Assembly (NCBI RefSeq): GCF_017726655.1 | Contig: NZ_CP072308.1 | Location: forward strand, 2,114,501-2,178,500 | Source: Agrobacterium tumefaciens | GTDB lineage: Bacteria > Pseudomonadota > Alphaproteobacteria > Rhizobiales > Rhizobiaceae | DNA length: 64,000 nt | Direction: 5' to 3' | Part shown: piece after piece, positions 44,776 to 56,122 of the stretch | Layout: the number at the start of each line of letters is the position of its first letter | Position numbering within the stretch: position 1 is the stretch's first letter | Position numbers and translations under genes: made by a program | Notes under the pieces: generated by a model | Told to the model about the DNA's origin: nothing | What the model saw: only the letters and a program-made list of their open reading frames with translations | Databases searched by the model: none

Positions 44776-45045
44776 ATGGCACACAAAAAAGCTGGCGGTT
44801 CCTCGCGTAACGGTCGCGATTCCGAATCCAAGCGCCTTGGCGTAAAGAAGTTCGGCGGCGAAGCTGTCATTCCAGGCAACATTATTCTGCGTCAGCGCGG
44901 CACGCAGTGGCATCCGGGCGCCAATGTTGGCATCGGCAAGGACCACACGATTTTCGCACTGACCGCAGGTAACGTGAACTTCCGTACGAAGGCCAATGGC
45001 CGCGTATTCGTATCCGTGGCACCGAAAGCGGAAGCCGCAGAATAA
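44776..45045 (+). CDS. rpmA: 50S ribosomal protein L27
   Basis: 89 aa. The N-terminus [29 protein letters not shown] is the classic L27 tail that reaches the peptidyl transferase centre. It is preceded by AAAGGAGAAC and followed by a terminator about 75 bp past the stop. The rplU-rpmA pair upstream of obgE is a widely conserved order; here two acetyltransferase genes are inserted between. Confidence 0.98.
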
Positions 45046-45117
45046 GCCGGTAAGCGTCATATGCAGCCGGTGTCCCATCGACCCGGCTGAGACGTATCAG
45101 GTTCAGTCAAGAAAACA

Positions 45118-45150
45118 GGGGAGATGGGGCACCACCCAACTCCCCTTTTT
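45118..45150 (+). terminator. Terminator after rpmA
   Basis: GGGGAG (45118-45123) pairs with CTCCCC (45140-45145), with further TGGG/CCCA pairing inside, followed by TTTTT. It separates the ribosomal genes from the acetyltransferase genes. Confidence 0.8.
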
Positions 45151-45176
45151 CTTTAACCTCATGGAGGGACTGAACC

Positions 45177-45809
45177 ATGCAAGCTGAATTGTTGAGGGTC
45201 GACCAATCACGGTCACCCGAAGAGCGGCCTAGGCCCGATCGGTCGAGGAGCGATTGCCCCGTTTTACTGTCGCAGAGGCTGGTTTTACGCAAGCCCCACG
45301 AAGAAGACATCGACGCCCTTGCCCATCTTGCCAACAATGCCAATATCGCGACCATGGTGTCGCGTATGCCGCACCCCTACACGGCCAAAGACGCCGCGGA
45401 TTTTGTGCGACGCTCCAAAGCTGGCGAGATTGGCAAGTGCGTCTATGCAATTACCCGCATGGACAATGGCGAGTTTCTGGGCTGCTGCGCGCTCGAGCCC
45501 CAGGAAGACGAAAAGACGCTGGAGATCGGTTACTGGCTGGGTGAACCCTACTGGAACCGTGGCTACATGACGGAAGCGGCGCATGCGCTGATTGACATGG
45601 CCTTCCGCACACGTGAAATCGATCAGATCGATGCGCGGTGCCGGGTGACCAACATCCCGTCGCGTCGCGTCATCCAGAAGTGCGGGTTCCAGTTTCAGGG
45701 ATCCGGCATGGTCGGTTCGCTGGCGCTGGGCGGCATGGTCCCGGTTGAATGGTACCGGCTGGACCGCAAGACCTGGGTTTCGCTGAAGAGCTGGGGGGAC
45801 ATGGGATGA
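45177..45809 (+). CDS. GNAT family N-acetyltransferase (RimJ/RimL type)
   Basis: 210 aa. After a variable 30-residue N-terminus, the acetyltransferase_3 domain starts VLLSQRLVLRKPHEEDIDALAHLANN. It includes GCCALEPQEDEKTLEIGYWLGEPYWNRGYMTEAAHALIDMAF (acetyl-CoA motif around WNRGYMTEA) and NIPSRRVIQKCGFQFQGSG. The substrate is unknown. Its stop overlaps the next GNAT gene by ATGA. Confidence 0.88.
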   Translation: MQAELLRVDQSRSPEERPRPDRSRSDCPVLLSQRLVLRKPHEEDIDALAHLANNANIATMVSRMPHPYTAKDAADFVRRSKAGEIGKCVYAITRMDNGEFLGCCALEPQEDEKTLEIGYWLGEPYWNRGYMTEAAHALIDMAFRTREIDQIDARCRVTNIPSRRVIQKCGFQFQGSGMVGSLALGGMVPVEWYRLDRKTWVSLKSWGDMG

Positions 45810-46396
45810 GCACGCTCGAACTGACCCATCGGCGGGCCGCTGCGACCGTTGCGCCGCCCGGCCCCTGCCCCGTCATCGAAACAAAGCGTCTGGTGCTGCG
45901 GCCGCAGCGGCTTTCCGATGCCGGCAGCATTGCGGAAACGCTTGGTGATTTCGCGGTCACCAGGATGCTGGCCCGCGTTCCTGCGCCCTATCACAAGCAG
46001 GACGCACTGGAATGGCTGGTGCTGCGTACATCTGGCACCCTGCCCGACTGGGATTTCGCCATCACCAGCGGTGACGATACCCTGATCGGCGTTGTCTCCG
46101 TGGAATTGCGGCACGGCGGCTGGCATCTCGGCTACTGGCTGAACCGCTTCTACTGGGGCAAGGGCTACATGACCGAAGCTGTCGCCGCCGTGGTTGAGCG
46201 GTTTTTCCGGCGCATGCCCGGAGTGGCTCTGCATTCCGGCGTGTTTGCGGATAACCCCGCTTCGCTGCGTGTGCAGGAGAAACTCGGCTTCCGGGTGACC
46301 GGTTGCCACCAGATCTATGCCACGGCGCGCGCCGCGATGGTGGCGCATATCGATACGGTGATCACGGCTGAGGACTTCATCCGGCCGCACCGCTGA
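45806..46396 (+). CDS. GNAT family N-acetyltransferase (RimJ/RimL type)
   Basis: 196 aa from the ATG at 45806, which overlaps the preceding stop. It parallels the upstream GNAT: VIETKRLVLRPQRLSDAGSIAETLGD, LGYWLNRFYWGKGYMTEAVAAVVERFF and PASLRVQEKLGFRVTGCHQIYA. The two proteins share the same layout (RLVLR..., YWL...Y(W)xxGYMTEA) and probably arose by tandem duplication. A 15-bp perfect hairpin follows. Confidence 0.88.
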   Translation: MSTLELTHRRAAATVAPPGPCPVIETKRLVLRPQRLSDAGSIAETLGDFAVTRMLARVPAPYHKQDALEWLVLRTSGTLPDWDFAITSGDDTLIGVVSVELRHGGWHLGYWLNRFYWGKGYMTEAVAAVVERFFRRMPGVALHSGVFADNPASLRVQEKLGFRVTGCHQIYATARAAMVAHIDTVITAEDFIRPHR

Positions 46397-46406
46397 CACT
46401 GAGGAG

Positions 46407-46442
46407 CATCGGGCCGAAAACAGACAAGTTTTCGGCCCGATG
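46407..46442 (+). terminator. Strong hairpin after the GNAT pair
   Basis: A perfect 15-bp stem CATCGGGCCGAAAAC / GTTTTCGGCCCGATG with a 6-nt AGACAA loop begins 10 bp past the stop. There is no T tract after it, so termination may be incomplete or Rho-assisted. The remaining 46443-46609 holds the obgE leader. Confidence 0.65.
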
Positions 46443-46597
46443 CGTTAAGCGAAGCCGGTTTGATCAAAGCCGGCCTTGTCTCGCACAGGAGCTTCCCGCA
46501 CGATAGTCTTTGACCTCGTGAAGAAGCGCTTGTATTCGAAACGACGATATTTTTGTTTGGCGCGGCACAATTGGATGGTGCGCCCGCAAACCGATAG

Positions 46598-48835
<2,238 letters not shown>

Positions 48836-48843
<8 letters not shown>

Positions 48844-50122
48844 ACAGGCCGTGAAGCAGAGCCACGACATTGAAGCACTGATGTTGACCATCGGCGCTCA
48901 GGCGAAAGCTGCTTCGCGACCGTTGTCCATCGCCGGAGCGGACCAGAAGAACCGCGCGCTGCTCGCCATGGCCGCCGCGATTGAGGCTTCGAAGGAAGCG
49001 ATCCTTGCCGCTAACCGCAAAGATCTGGCCGCGGCGGATCAGGCAGGCCTTGCGCCCTCCTTCATCGACAGGTTGACACTCACCGATGCCCGGATTGCCG
49101 GTATAGCCGAAGGTATTCGCTCGGTCGCGGCGCTGCCCGATCCTGTCGGAGAAGTGATCGCCGCCTGGGATCGACCCAACGGGCTAAAGATCGAGCGCAT
49201 ACGCACGCCGCTTGGCGTTATCGGCGTGATCTATGAAAGCCGTCCGAATGTGACGGCGGATGCCGGCGCTTTGTGCCTCAAGGCCGGTAATGCCGTGATC
49301 CTTCGCGGCGGTTCGGATTCGCAGTATTCATCGCGTGCTATCCATGCCTGCCTTGTGGAGGGCTTGAAGATCGCCGGTCTTCCCGAGCACGCCATTCAGC
49401 TGGTGCCGGTGACCGATCGGGCAGCGGTTGGAGCGCTTCTCGGTGGCCTCAATGGCTCGGTTGACGTCATCGTGCCACGCGGCGGCAAGAGCCTCGTGGC
49501 CCGGGTACAGACGGAAGCCCGCGTGCCGGTCTTCGCGCATCTGGAAGGCATTTGCCACATCTATGTCGACAAATCCGCCGATCTGGACATGGCGAAACGC
49601 ATCGTTGTCAACGCCAAGATGCGCCGCACCGGCATTTGCGGAGCTGCAGAGACGCTTCTGGTGGATGCCGCCGCCGTTGCCACCCATCTCGCACCGCTGG
49701 TCAAAGCTTTGATTGAAGCAGGTTGCGAAGTGCGCGGTTCGCAGGCGGTTCGCGATGTCGTTGACGGTCTGAAGGCTGCGACCGAAGAAGACTGGCGTAC
49801 CGAATATCTCGATGCGATCATTTCGGTCACCGTGGTGGATGGCATTTCCGGTGCGATTGATCATATCGGCACCTATTCGTCCAATCACACGGAGGCAGTA
49901 ATCGCTGAGGACCCATCCGTGGTCGAGCGGTTCTTCAACGAACTCGATTCGGCCATTCTGCTGCACAACGCCTCGACGCAATTTGCTGATGGCGGCGAAT
50001 TCGGCATGGGCGCGGAAATCGGTATCGCCACAGGCAAGATGCACGCGCGGGGTCCCGTTGGCGTCGAGCAGCTGACGTCGTTCAAATACCGTGTGCATGG
50101 CACCGGCCAGACACGGACGTGA
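48836..50122 (+). CDS. proA: Glutamate-5-semialdehyde dehydrogenase ProA
   Basis: 428 aa from [13 protein letters not shown]; this ATG has AGGATGAGG upstream, while an in-frame start 21 bp earlier overlaps proB more. Family parts are [63 protein letters not shown] with the catalytic Cys, and [33 protein letters not shown]. It reduces glutamyl-5-phosphate in proline synthesis, and its labile substrate is supplied by ProB next door. Confidence 0.97.
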
Positions 50123-50164
50123 TATTTGCCGGCTGATCAGCGCCTCGACAGACGTTATCTCACC

Positions 50165-50749
50165 ATGCCGCATGTGGAGCGCGGCATGGTCGTCGGGCTT
50201 TTCGGTGGATCCTTCAATCCGCCGCACGCCGGCCATGCTCTTGTGGCGGAAATCGCACTGCGCAGGCTGGGTCTCGACCAGCTCTGGTGGATGGTGACGC
50301 CAGGTAATCCGTTAAAGAGCCGGTTGGAGCTGGCCTCCCTCGAAGATCGCATCGCTGCATGTGAAAAGCTTGTGCACGATCCTCGGATCAAGGTCACGGC
50401 TTTCGAAAAGTCGCTGGGCATAAGCTATACCGCTCATACGCTCGCCACGGTGAAGGCGAAAAATCCGCACGTGCGCTTTATCTGGGTCATGGGTGCGGAT
50501 AATCTCAAGAGTTTCCACCACTGGCAGAAATGGCGCACCATCGCGGAGACTTTCCCGATTGCGGTGATCGATCGGCCGGGTTCGACGCTCTCCTACCTCT
50601 CCTCCACCATGGCGCAGGCCTTCAGCCAGGCGCGAATCGATGAGGACGATGCTGGTGTCTTGTGGAAGAAACCAGCGCCCGCATGGGTATTCATTCACGG
50701 ACCGCGTTCCACGCTCAGCTCCACGGCGCTGCGTAACGGCCGTAAATGA
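50165..50749 (+). CDS. nadD: Nicotinate-nucleotide adenylyltransferase NadD
   Basis: 194 aa from MPHVERGMVVGLFGGSFNPPHAGH; a TTG at 50126 would add 13 residues. The nucleotidyltransferase motif GSFNPPHAGHALVAE is at the N-terminus, and the C-terminal motif is STLSSTALRNGRK (ISSTxIR type). LWWMVTPGNPLKS and FIWVMGADNLKSFHHWQKW are typical. It makes deamido-NAD from nicotinate mononucleotide. It follows proA by 42 bp. Confidence 0.92.
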   Translation: MPHVERGMVVGLFGGSFNPPHAGHALVAEIALRRLGLDQLWWMVTPGNPLKSRLELASLEDRIAACEKLVHDPRIKVTAFEKSLGISYTAHTLATVKAKNPHVRFIWVMGADNLKSFHHWQKWRTIAETFPIAVIDRPGSTLSYLSSTMAQAFSQARIDEDDAGVLWKKPAPAWVFIHGPRSTLSSTALRNGRK

Positions 50750-50893
50750 AGGGGCCGATCACAAATGATGTATGTGACCGCCGTCGAAGGCTCCATATCT
50801 TGAAAAGTTAATGCTTTGATGCCACCTTTATTGTGTGACGCAGAGAATCGCGTTGCACAGTGCCTGTTTTGTCATTCTTTGAAAGGAAAACCT

Positions 50894-51307
50894 CTGACAA
50901 CAGTACACGCCAAGGGAAGAGCATTTGTTGCTATCCCGAAGGGCCAGGACAGTGGCGCCGATGCCGCCGGCCACGCCCTCGAAACCGTCCTCGCGAGCCT
51001 CGAGGACTCCAAGGCTGAAGATATCGTTTCTCTCAACATTGCCGGAAAGTCGGCGCTTGCGGACTACATGGTTGTGGTTTCCGGGCGCTCGAACAGGCAT
51101 GTGTCGGCGATCTGCGAGCATCTTCTCAAAGACATGAAAGATGAGGGGTTCGGCAATGCCCGCGTTGAAGGTCTCGAGACCGGAGATTGGGTGCTGATCG
51201 ATACCGGCGATATCATCGTTCATGTGTTCCGACCGGAAATCCGCGCCTTCTATAACATTGAGAAAATGTGGGCGACGCCGGACATGCCGGAAGAGACGCT
51301 GCATTGA
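50894..51307 (+). CDS. rsfS: Ribosomal silencing factor RsfS
   Basis: The conserved domain reads HALETVLASLEDSKAEDIVSLNIAGKSALADYMVVVSGRSNRHVSAICEHLL, then GLETGDWVLIDTGDIIVHVFRPEIRAFYNIEKMW. It binds L14 and blocks 30S/50S joining. The start is uncertain. The ATG at 50819 would add 25 residues with codon use unlike the gene body (tta, ttg, cct, cca, tgt). A CTG at 50894 has AAAGGAAAA 8 nt upstream and gives a 137-aa protein with a family-like N-terminus. I use the CTG start. Confidence 0.85.
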   Translation: MTTVHAKGRAFVAIPKGQDSGADAAGHALETVLASLEDSKAEDIVSLNIAGKSALADYMVVVSGRSNRHVSAICEHLLKDMKDEGFGNARVEGLETGDWVLIDTGDIIVHVFRPEIRAFYNIEKMWATPDMPEETLH

Positions 51308-51461
51308 CGCGGTGAGTCGTTGTACGGGCGTTGTTTTGCCGAAGATCATAATTGACTTCGGGCTTCCTCCCTCGGCCGGAAATCGGGCCGACCGCATAGG
51401 AATCCGTGTGTTATGCTGTTAAGAGCGGGACCCTATGGGTCACGACGGATGCAGGTTTGCG

Positions 51462-51944
51462 ATGCGGATTTCAATTTTTGCGGTGGGACGGCTGAAATCC
51501 GGCCCTGAAAAGGATCTTGCGGCCCGTTATATCGACCGTCTCGCCAAGACGGGTCCGGCAATCGGGCTCGAATTTTCGCGGGTCATAGAGGTGGCGGAAA
51601 GCCGAGCCTCGAATGCCGAGACCCGCAAGCGCGAAGAGGCCGCGATGCTGGAAAAGCATCTGGTCGACGGCGCGGCGCTTGTTCTTCTGGATGAACGCGG
51701 CAAGGCGCTCGATAGCCCGGCCTTCGCCTCATTTTTCGGCGACTTGCGCGATAGCGGCCGACGTGATCTCGTGATCGCGATCGGCGGGGCTGATGGCCTT
51801 GATCCCGCGCTCTACGAGAGGGCGGCGGCGGTGCTCAATCTCGGCAAACTGACTTGGCCGCACCAGATCGTCCGTATCTTGATTGCCGAGCAGCTTTACC
51901 GGGCCGTCACCATCCTTTCAGGGCATCCCTATCATCGCGTTTGA
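51462..51944 (+). CDS. rlmH: 23S rRNA (pseudouridine1915-N3)-methyltransferase RlmH
   Basis: 160 aa, a SPOUT methyltransferase. MRISIFAVGRLKSGPEKDLAARYIDR opens the protein. The knot region includes LLDERGKALDSPAFASFF, LVIAIGGADGLDPALYERA and WPHQIVRILIAEQLYRAVTILSGHPYHR, the RlmH C-terminal signature. The frame extends 27 bp upstream, but this ATG fits the family. The rsfS-rlmH pairing is widespread. Confidence 0.96.
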   Translation: MRISIFAVGRLKSGPEKDLAARYIDRLAKTGPAIGLEFSRVIEVAESRASNAETRKREEAAMLEKHLVDGAALVLLDERGKALDSPAFASFFGDLRDSGRRDLVIAIGGADGLDPALYERAAAVLNLGKLTWPHQIVRILIAEQLYRAVTILSGHPYHRV

Positions 51945-52099
51945 ACGTATCTTGATCGAATAGCTGTCTCAATTTCAACATGAAGCTTCGCGACATCGCT
52001 TGTTGCACACGGCTTTGGCGGCGGCCTCTCAGGCCTCTTGGAAGATCGAGGTAAAATCCGTAATATTGCCGCTCCTGCTTCGGCATAAAGAAAGCTCGT

Positions 52100-53497
52100 A
52101 TGGACATGACGCCTCAACGAAACCGGCACGTTGCGCTTGCAGGCGCAGCTGTTGCTGCTTTCCTCATGGCGGCAGCTCCGGTTTGGTCGCGCGACGATGC
52201 CGGGGCTGCCCCGGGAACTAGCGAGGACTCGTCACCCGATGCGTTGCAGGCGTTGGAGCAGCGCCGCGACCAGAACCGGCAGGATCTTGAAGAGCTTGTC
52301 GACAGCATCGGTCTTTCCGAAGACAAGACGAGAAAGCTCGAAGAGAGCATTGCTGCCCTCAACCAGGACAGCGCGCGCATTCGGGAGGAGTTGATCGCTT
52401 CGGCTTCCCGGCGTAAGGCGCTGGAGACCAAGATCAGCGATGGTGAGGACAGGCTTGCCAAGCTTTCGGTACGTGAGGACGCGGTCAAGGCGTCACTGCG
52501 GGAGAGACGCGGCGTTCTTGCCGAGGTTCTGGCTGCCCTGCAACGCATGGGCAGAAATCCGCCGCCCGCCCTTCTTGTCTCGCCTGAAGATGCGCTGGCC
52601 TCGGTGCGAAGCGCCATTCTTCTTGGCGCCGTCGTGCCCGGCATCAGGGGAGAGACGGACAAGCTGATCGCCGCTCTCAAAGAATTGACCGATGTCCGAC
52701 AGGCAATCGCTCGCGAAAAGGACGATCTTACGGCTATGATGACGGCCAGTCTGGAAGAGGAAAAGCGCCTCGACCTGCTGATTGCCGAGAACGACCGCAA
52801 GAACTCCCAGACGGCGGCGGCGCTGGAGGCTGAACGCAAGCGATCCGAAGAGCTTGCAGGCAAGGCGACGAGCCTTGAAGGGCTCGTCAGTTCGCTTGAA
52901 AATGAGATTACCTCGGTGCGGGAGGCGAAGGAAAAGGCGCGTGCGGAAGAGCAACGGCTGGCCCGGCTTTCCGAGGCGGAACGTGAAAAAGAGCGTGCCG
53001 CGGCCGAGGCGGGAATGCCCGATAAAAACCGCATTGCGCCCGCATATCCCTTCGCGAGTCTGAAGGGAAAGCTGGAGCTTCCAGTGGCGGGCGACGTGTT
53101 GCGACGTTTCGGCGATGCGGACGGAACGGGCCACTTTTCCAAGGGAATTGTCGTTGCGAGCGGCCCGGAAGCCATCGTCACGGCACCTGCGGATGGCTTT
53201 GTTGTATTTGCCGGAGATTTCCGCAGTTACGGCCGGATGATCATCCTGAATACGGGTGATGGATACCATGTGGTTATGACGGGCATGGACAATGTGAGGA
53301 CGCGGCAGGGCATGTTCGTGTTCTCGGGAGAGCCCATCGCCTCCATGGGTGCAAAAAGAGTAGCGAGTGCAGCAGCATTGGCGCTGGAAACCGACCGGCC
53401 AACGCTCTACATTGAGTTTAGGAAAGATGGTGTGCCGGTTGATTCTCAGCCGTGGTGGACCGCAAAAAATACCGGAAGGGCGCACAATGATTCGTAA
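52100..53497 (+). CDS. EnvC-like murein hydrolase activator (M23/LytM domain)
   Basis: 465 aa. An N-terminal signal segment (about residues 10-29) leads to two long coiled-coil stretches (about residues 50-140 and 190-295) and a C-terminal LytM domain (about residues 315-455). The LytM domain reads VLRRFGDADGTGHFSKGIVVAS, VVFAGDFRSYGRMIILNTGDGYHVVMTGM and PTLYIEFRKDGVPVDSQPWW. The usual zinc ligands look incomplete: no HxxxD and no HxH can be seen. This suggests an EnvC-type activator of amidases rather than an active peptidase. It overlaps ctpA by 11 bp. Confidence 0.88.
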   Translation: MDMTPQRNRHVALAGAAVAAFLMAAAPVWSRDDAGAAPGTSEDSSPDALQALEQRRDQNRQDLEELVDSIGLSEDKTRKLEESIAALNQDSARIREELIASASRRKALETKISDGEDRLAKLSVREDAVKASLRERRGVLAEVLAALQRMGRNPPPALLVSPEDALASVRSAILLGAVVPGIRGETDKLIAALKELTDVRQAIAREKDDLTAMMTASLEEEKRLDLLIAENDRKNSQTAAALEAERKRSEELAGKATSLEGLVSSLENEITSVREAKEKARAEEQRLARLSEAEREKERAAAEAGMPDKNRIAPAYPFASLKGKLELPVAGDVLRRFGDADGTGHFSKGIVVASGPEAIVTAPADGFVVFAGDFRSYGRMIILNTGDGYHVVMTGMDNVRTRQGMFVFSGEPIASMGAKRVASAAALALETDRPTLYIEFRKDGVPVDSQPWWTAKNTGRAHNDS

Positions 53498-54815
53498 GGT
53501 TTCGCTTCTCCTTATCGGTGGGCTTATGGGCGCCACGGCGATGAGCGTGATTTATTCGGCGAGCATGCCGGCACAGGCAGCCGGGCCTTCGACCTATAAG
53601 GAACTGTCGATTTTTGGCGACGTGTTCGAACGCGTTCGCGCGCAATATGTGACGCCGCCGGATGACGAGAAGCTCGTGGAAAATGCCATCAATGGCATGC
53701 TGAGCTCGCTCGATCCGCATTCCAGCTTCATGAATGCCAAGGATGCCAATGACATGCGCACCCAGACCAAGGGTGAATTCGGCGGTCTCGGCATCGAAGT
53801 GACCATGGAAAATGAGCTGGTCAAGGTTATCTCGCCGATGGATGACACGCCGGCCTCTCGTGCAGGCATCCTTGCCGGTGACTACATTTCGGAAATCGAC
53901 GGTACGCCGGTTCGCGGCCTGAAGCTGGAACAGGCGGTCGAAAAGATGCGAGGCGCGGTCAAGACGCCGATCAAGCTGACGGTTATCCGCAAGGGTGCAG
54001 ACAAGCCGCTGGAAATCACCGTCGTGCGCGATGTCATCGCCGTTCGCGCCGTGAAGTCGCGCGTTGAAGGCGACAATGTCGGTTATCTCCGCGTCATCTC
54101 CTTTACCGAGAAGACCTATGACGACCTCGAAAAGGCGATCAAGAAGATCAAGGCCGATGTGCCGGCCGACAAGCTGAAGGGCTACGTTCTTGATCTGCGC
54201 CTCAATCCGGGCGGTCTGCTCGATCAGGCGATCAATGTTTCCGACGCGTTCCTTGAGCGTGGCGAAGTCGTCTCGACCCGAGGCCGTAACCCGGACGAGA
54301 CCCGCCGCTTCAATGCGACTGCCGGTGATCTGACCGATGGCAAGCCGGTGATCGTGCTGGTCAACGGCGGCTCCGCTTCGGCGTCGGAGATTGTGGCTGG
54401 TGCGCTGCAGGATCTGCGTCGCGCGACCGTGGTTGGCACGCGTTCCTTCGGCAAGGGTTCGGTTCAGACGATCATCCCGCTTGGCGAGGCTGGGGCTCTT
54501 CGACTGACGACCGCGCTTTATTATACGCCATCGGGCAAATCCATCCAGGGCACAGGCATCGAGCCTGACATCAAGGTCGAACAACCCCTGCCCCCTGAAT
54601 TGCAGGGCAAGCTGACGACCGAGGGTGAATCCAGCCTGTCCGGCCACATCAAGGGTCAAAGCGAGACGGATGAAGGTTCCGGCTCCTCGGCCTACGTGCC
54701 GCCGGAAGCAAAGGACGATATCCAGTTGAACTACGCGCTGGATCTCTTGCGTGGTGTCAAGACCGATCCCTCCTTCCCGCCGAACCCGGACAAGGCTGTG
54801 GTCAACAAGCAGTAA
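53487..54815 (+). CDS. ctpA: Carboxyl-terminal processing protease CtpA (S41 family)
   Basis: 442 aa. The start at 53487 gives a clean signal segment (VSLLLIGGLMGATAMSVIYSASMPAQA); the longer frame lies within the previous gene. The PDZ domain (about residues 85-165) includes GGLGIEVTMENELVKVISPMDDTPA. The S41 protease core has GYVLDLRLNPGGLLDQA, the Ser segment NGGSASASEIVAGALQD and the Lys segment GTRSFGKGSVQ. It cleaves C-termini of periplasmic substrates and often regulates cell-wall hydrolases, which fits its overlap with an EnvC-like gene. Confidence 0.95.
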   Translation: MIRKVSLLLIGGLMGATAMSVIYSASMPAQAAGPSTYKELSIFGDVFERVRAQYVTPPDDEKLVENAINGMLSSLDPHSSFMNAKDANDMRTQTKGEFGGLGIEVTMENELVKVISPMDDTPASRAGILAGDYISEIDGTPVRGLKLEQAVEKMRGAVKTPIKLTVIRKGADKPLEITVVRDVIAVRAVKSRVEGDNVGYLRVISFTEKTYDDLEKAIKKIKADVPADKLKGYVLDLRLNPGGLLDQAINVSDAFLERGEVVSTRGRNPDETRRFNATAGDLTDGKPVIVLVNGGSASASEIVAGALQDLRRATVVGTRSFGKGSVQTIIPLGEAGALRLTTALYYTPSGKSIQGTGIEPDIKVEQPLPPELQGKLTTEGESSLSGHIKGQSETDEGSGSSAYVPPEAKDDIQLNYALDLLRGVKTDPSFPPNPDKAVVNKQ

Positions 54816-54820
54816 GATCG

Positions 54821-54845
54821 ATGCGCCGGCCACCAGCCGGCGCAT
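54821..54845 (+). terminator. Terminator after ctpA
   Basis: A perfect 10-bp stem ATGCGCCGGC / GCCGGCGCAT with a 5-nt loop, followed by TGTCTTTCTT. It begins 6 bp past the ctpA stop. Confidence 0.8.
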
Positions 54846-54878
54846 TGTCTTTCTTGCCCAATCTGGACAGGTCGTTCA

Positions 54879-56078
54879 TTGCCTTCGGATCTGCGGAAAC
54901 CGCTTCTGGGTCGCCAGAAAAAAAGCGCCGGTATCAACCGGCGCTTTTCCGTCATTTTGGTGCTGTCGACGCTCGCTGCCCTGTCGATAGGTGGTCTGTC
55001 GATCTATGCGGCACTATCCCCCGGTAATCTTCAGAAGACGTCGCCGGGGCAGGACGTCTCCCCGAAGCTCGCGGAACAGACAGCCGCAAAAGACGGCCCC
55101 GGGAACGCGGCTTCGGAGGACACGGCTGGCCTGCAGCCGCAGAGTGGCAAATCCGGCGCCAATATTAGCCGTGAGACGATGTCGGACGGCAATGTCGTTT
55201 CTGTCTATTCGCCGCGGCCACGCGACGGGACCGGGCCGGTGCTGATGAGCGGCCAGACCTATGGCCAGGACCCCCGCATGGCGACGCGGCCGAATGAAGA
55301 ACTCGTGGAAGAGACGGCGTTTGGCCAGCTGCCGGTTGTCGGGGCCGATGGTCTGCGGCCCATGGAACAATATGCGCGGCCGTGGTCCGGAACGCGCGGC
55401 GTCCGCATTGCGATCATCGTTGGCGGCCTTGGTCTCAGTCAGACGGGGTCACAGAAGGCAATCCGTGAGTTGCCGCCGGAGGTGACGCTGGGCTTTGCTG
55501 CCAGCGGTAACAGCCTGCAGCGCTGGATGCAGGAAGCCCGCCGGCAGGGCCATGAAATCCTCCTCCAGATACCTCTGGAGCCCTTTGGTTACCCCGGCAC
55601 CAATCCCGGCCCCGACACGCTGCTGGCGAGCGACCCCGCCAAGATCAATCTTGATCGTCTGCATCGCTCAATGGCGAAGATCACCAATTACACCGGCATC
55701 ATGAATTATCTTGGTGGTCGTTTTCTGGCGGAGCAGGCGGCTCTGGAGCCAGTCATGCGCGATATCGGCAAGCGCGGCCTGCTCTTTCTGGATGACGGCT
55801 CTTCGGCGCAGTCGCTAAGCGGAGGGATCGCAAAGGCCATTTCCGCCCCGCAGGGTTTTGCGGACGTGCTGCTGGATGGTGAAGTCACCGAGGCTTCCGT
55901 CCTCCGCAAGCTGGACGAACTGGAGCGAATTGCACGCCGCAACGGCCAGGCGATCGGCGTTGCATCGGCTTTCGATGAAAGCGTTGCTGCCATATCAAAG
56001 TGGTCGCGGGAGGCCGGCGGCCGCGGTATCGAAATCGTCGGTGTTTCTGCGCTTGTTTCCGGTCAAGCGGGGCAGTAA
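54879..56078 (+). CDS. Divergent polysaccharide deacetylase family protein (YibQ-like)
   Basis: 399 aa from the TTG at 54879 (GGACAGG upstream). A cytoplasmic N-terminus ([18 protein letters not shown]) is followed by one membrane segment (about residues 24-46), a low-complexity linker and the polysaccharide deacetylase-like barrel. The latter starts at about residue 168 ([22 protein letters not shown]) and includes [46 protein letters not shown] and [11 protein letters not shown]. In E. coli yibQ also neighbours envC, so a role in the cell envelope is likely. A terminator-like hairpin lies within its first codons. Confidence 0.85.
   Translation: MPSDLRKPLLGRQKKSAGINRRFSVILVLSTLAALSIGGLSIYAALSPGNLQKTSPGQDVSPKLAEQTAAKDGPGNAASEDTAGLQPQSGKSGANISRETMSDGNVVSVYSPRPRDGTGPVLMSGQTYGQDPRMATRPNEELVEETAFGQLPVVGADGLRPMEQYARPWSGTRGVRIAIIVGGLGLSQTGSQKAIRELPPEVTLGFAASGNSLQRWMQEARRQGHEILLQIPLEPFGYPGTNPGPDTLLASDPAKINLDRLHRSMAKITNYTGIMNYLGGRFLAEQAALEPVMRDIGKRGLLFLDDGSSAQSLSGGIAKAISAPQGFADVLLDGEVTEASVLRKLDELERIARRNGQAIGVASAFDESVAAISKWSREAGGRGIEIVGVSALVSGQAGQ
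54921..54948 (+). terminator. Terminator-like hairpin inside the 5' end of the deacetylase gene
   Basis: AAAAGCGCCGGT / ACCGGCGCTTTT is a perfect 12-bp stem with an ATCA loop, ending in TTTT. It encodes codons 15-23 (KSAGINRRF region). Its shape is that of an intrinsic terminator, 76 bp after the real ctpA terminator. Confidence 0.5.
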
Positions 56079-56122
56079 ACCTTCGCTGCAGCCATTGCGT
56101 CCACCAGAAATTGCGGGTTCCC

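Noticed and set aside
45046..45117. Possible TPP riboswitch-like words (CTGAGA near a reversed GAACCTGA) after rpmA
   Set aside because: The two words are on opposite strands, so they cannot form the aptamer, and no thiamine gene follows.
53418..54845. 475-aa minus-strand open frame opposite ctpA
   Set aside because: Shadow of ctpA codon bias; no family features.
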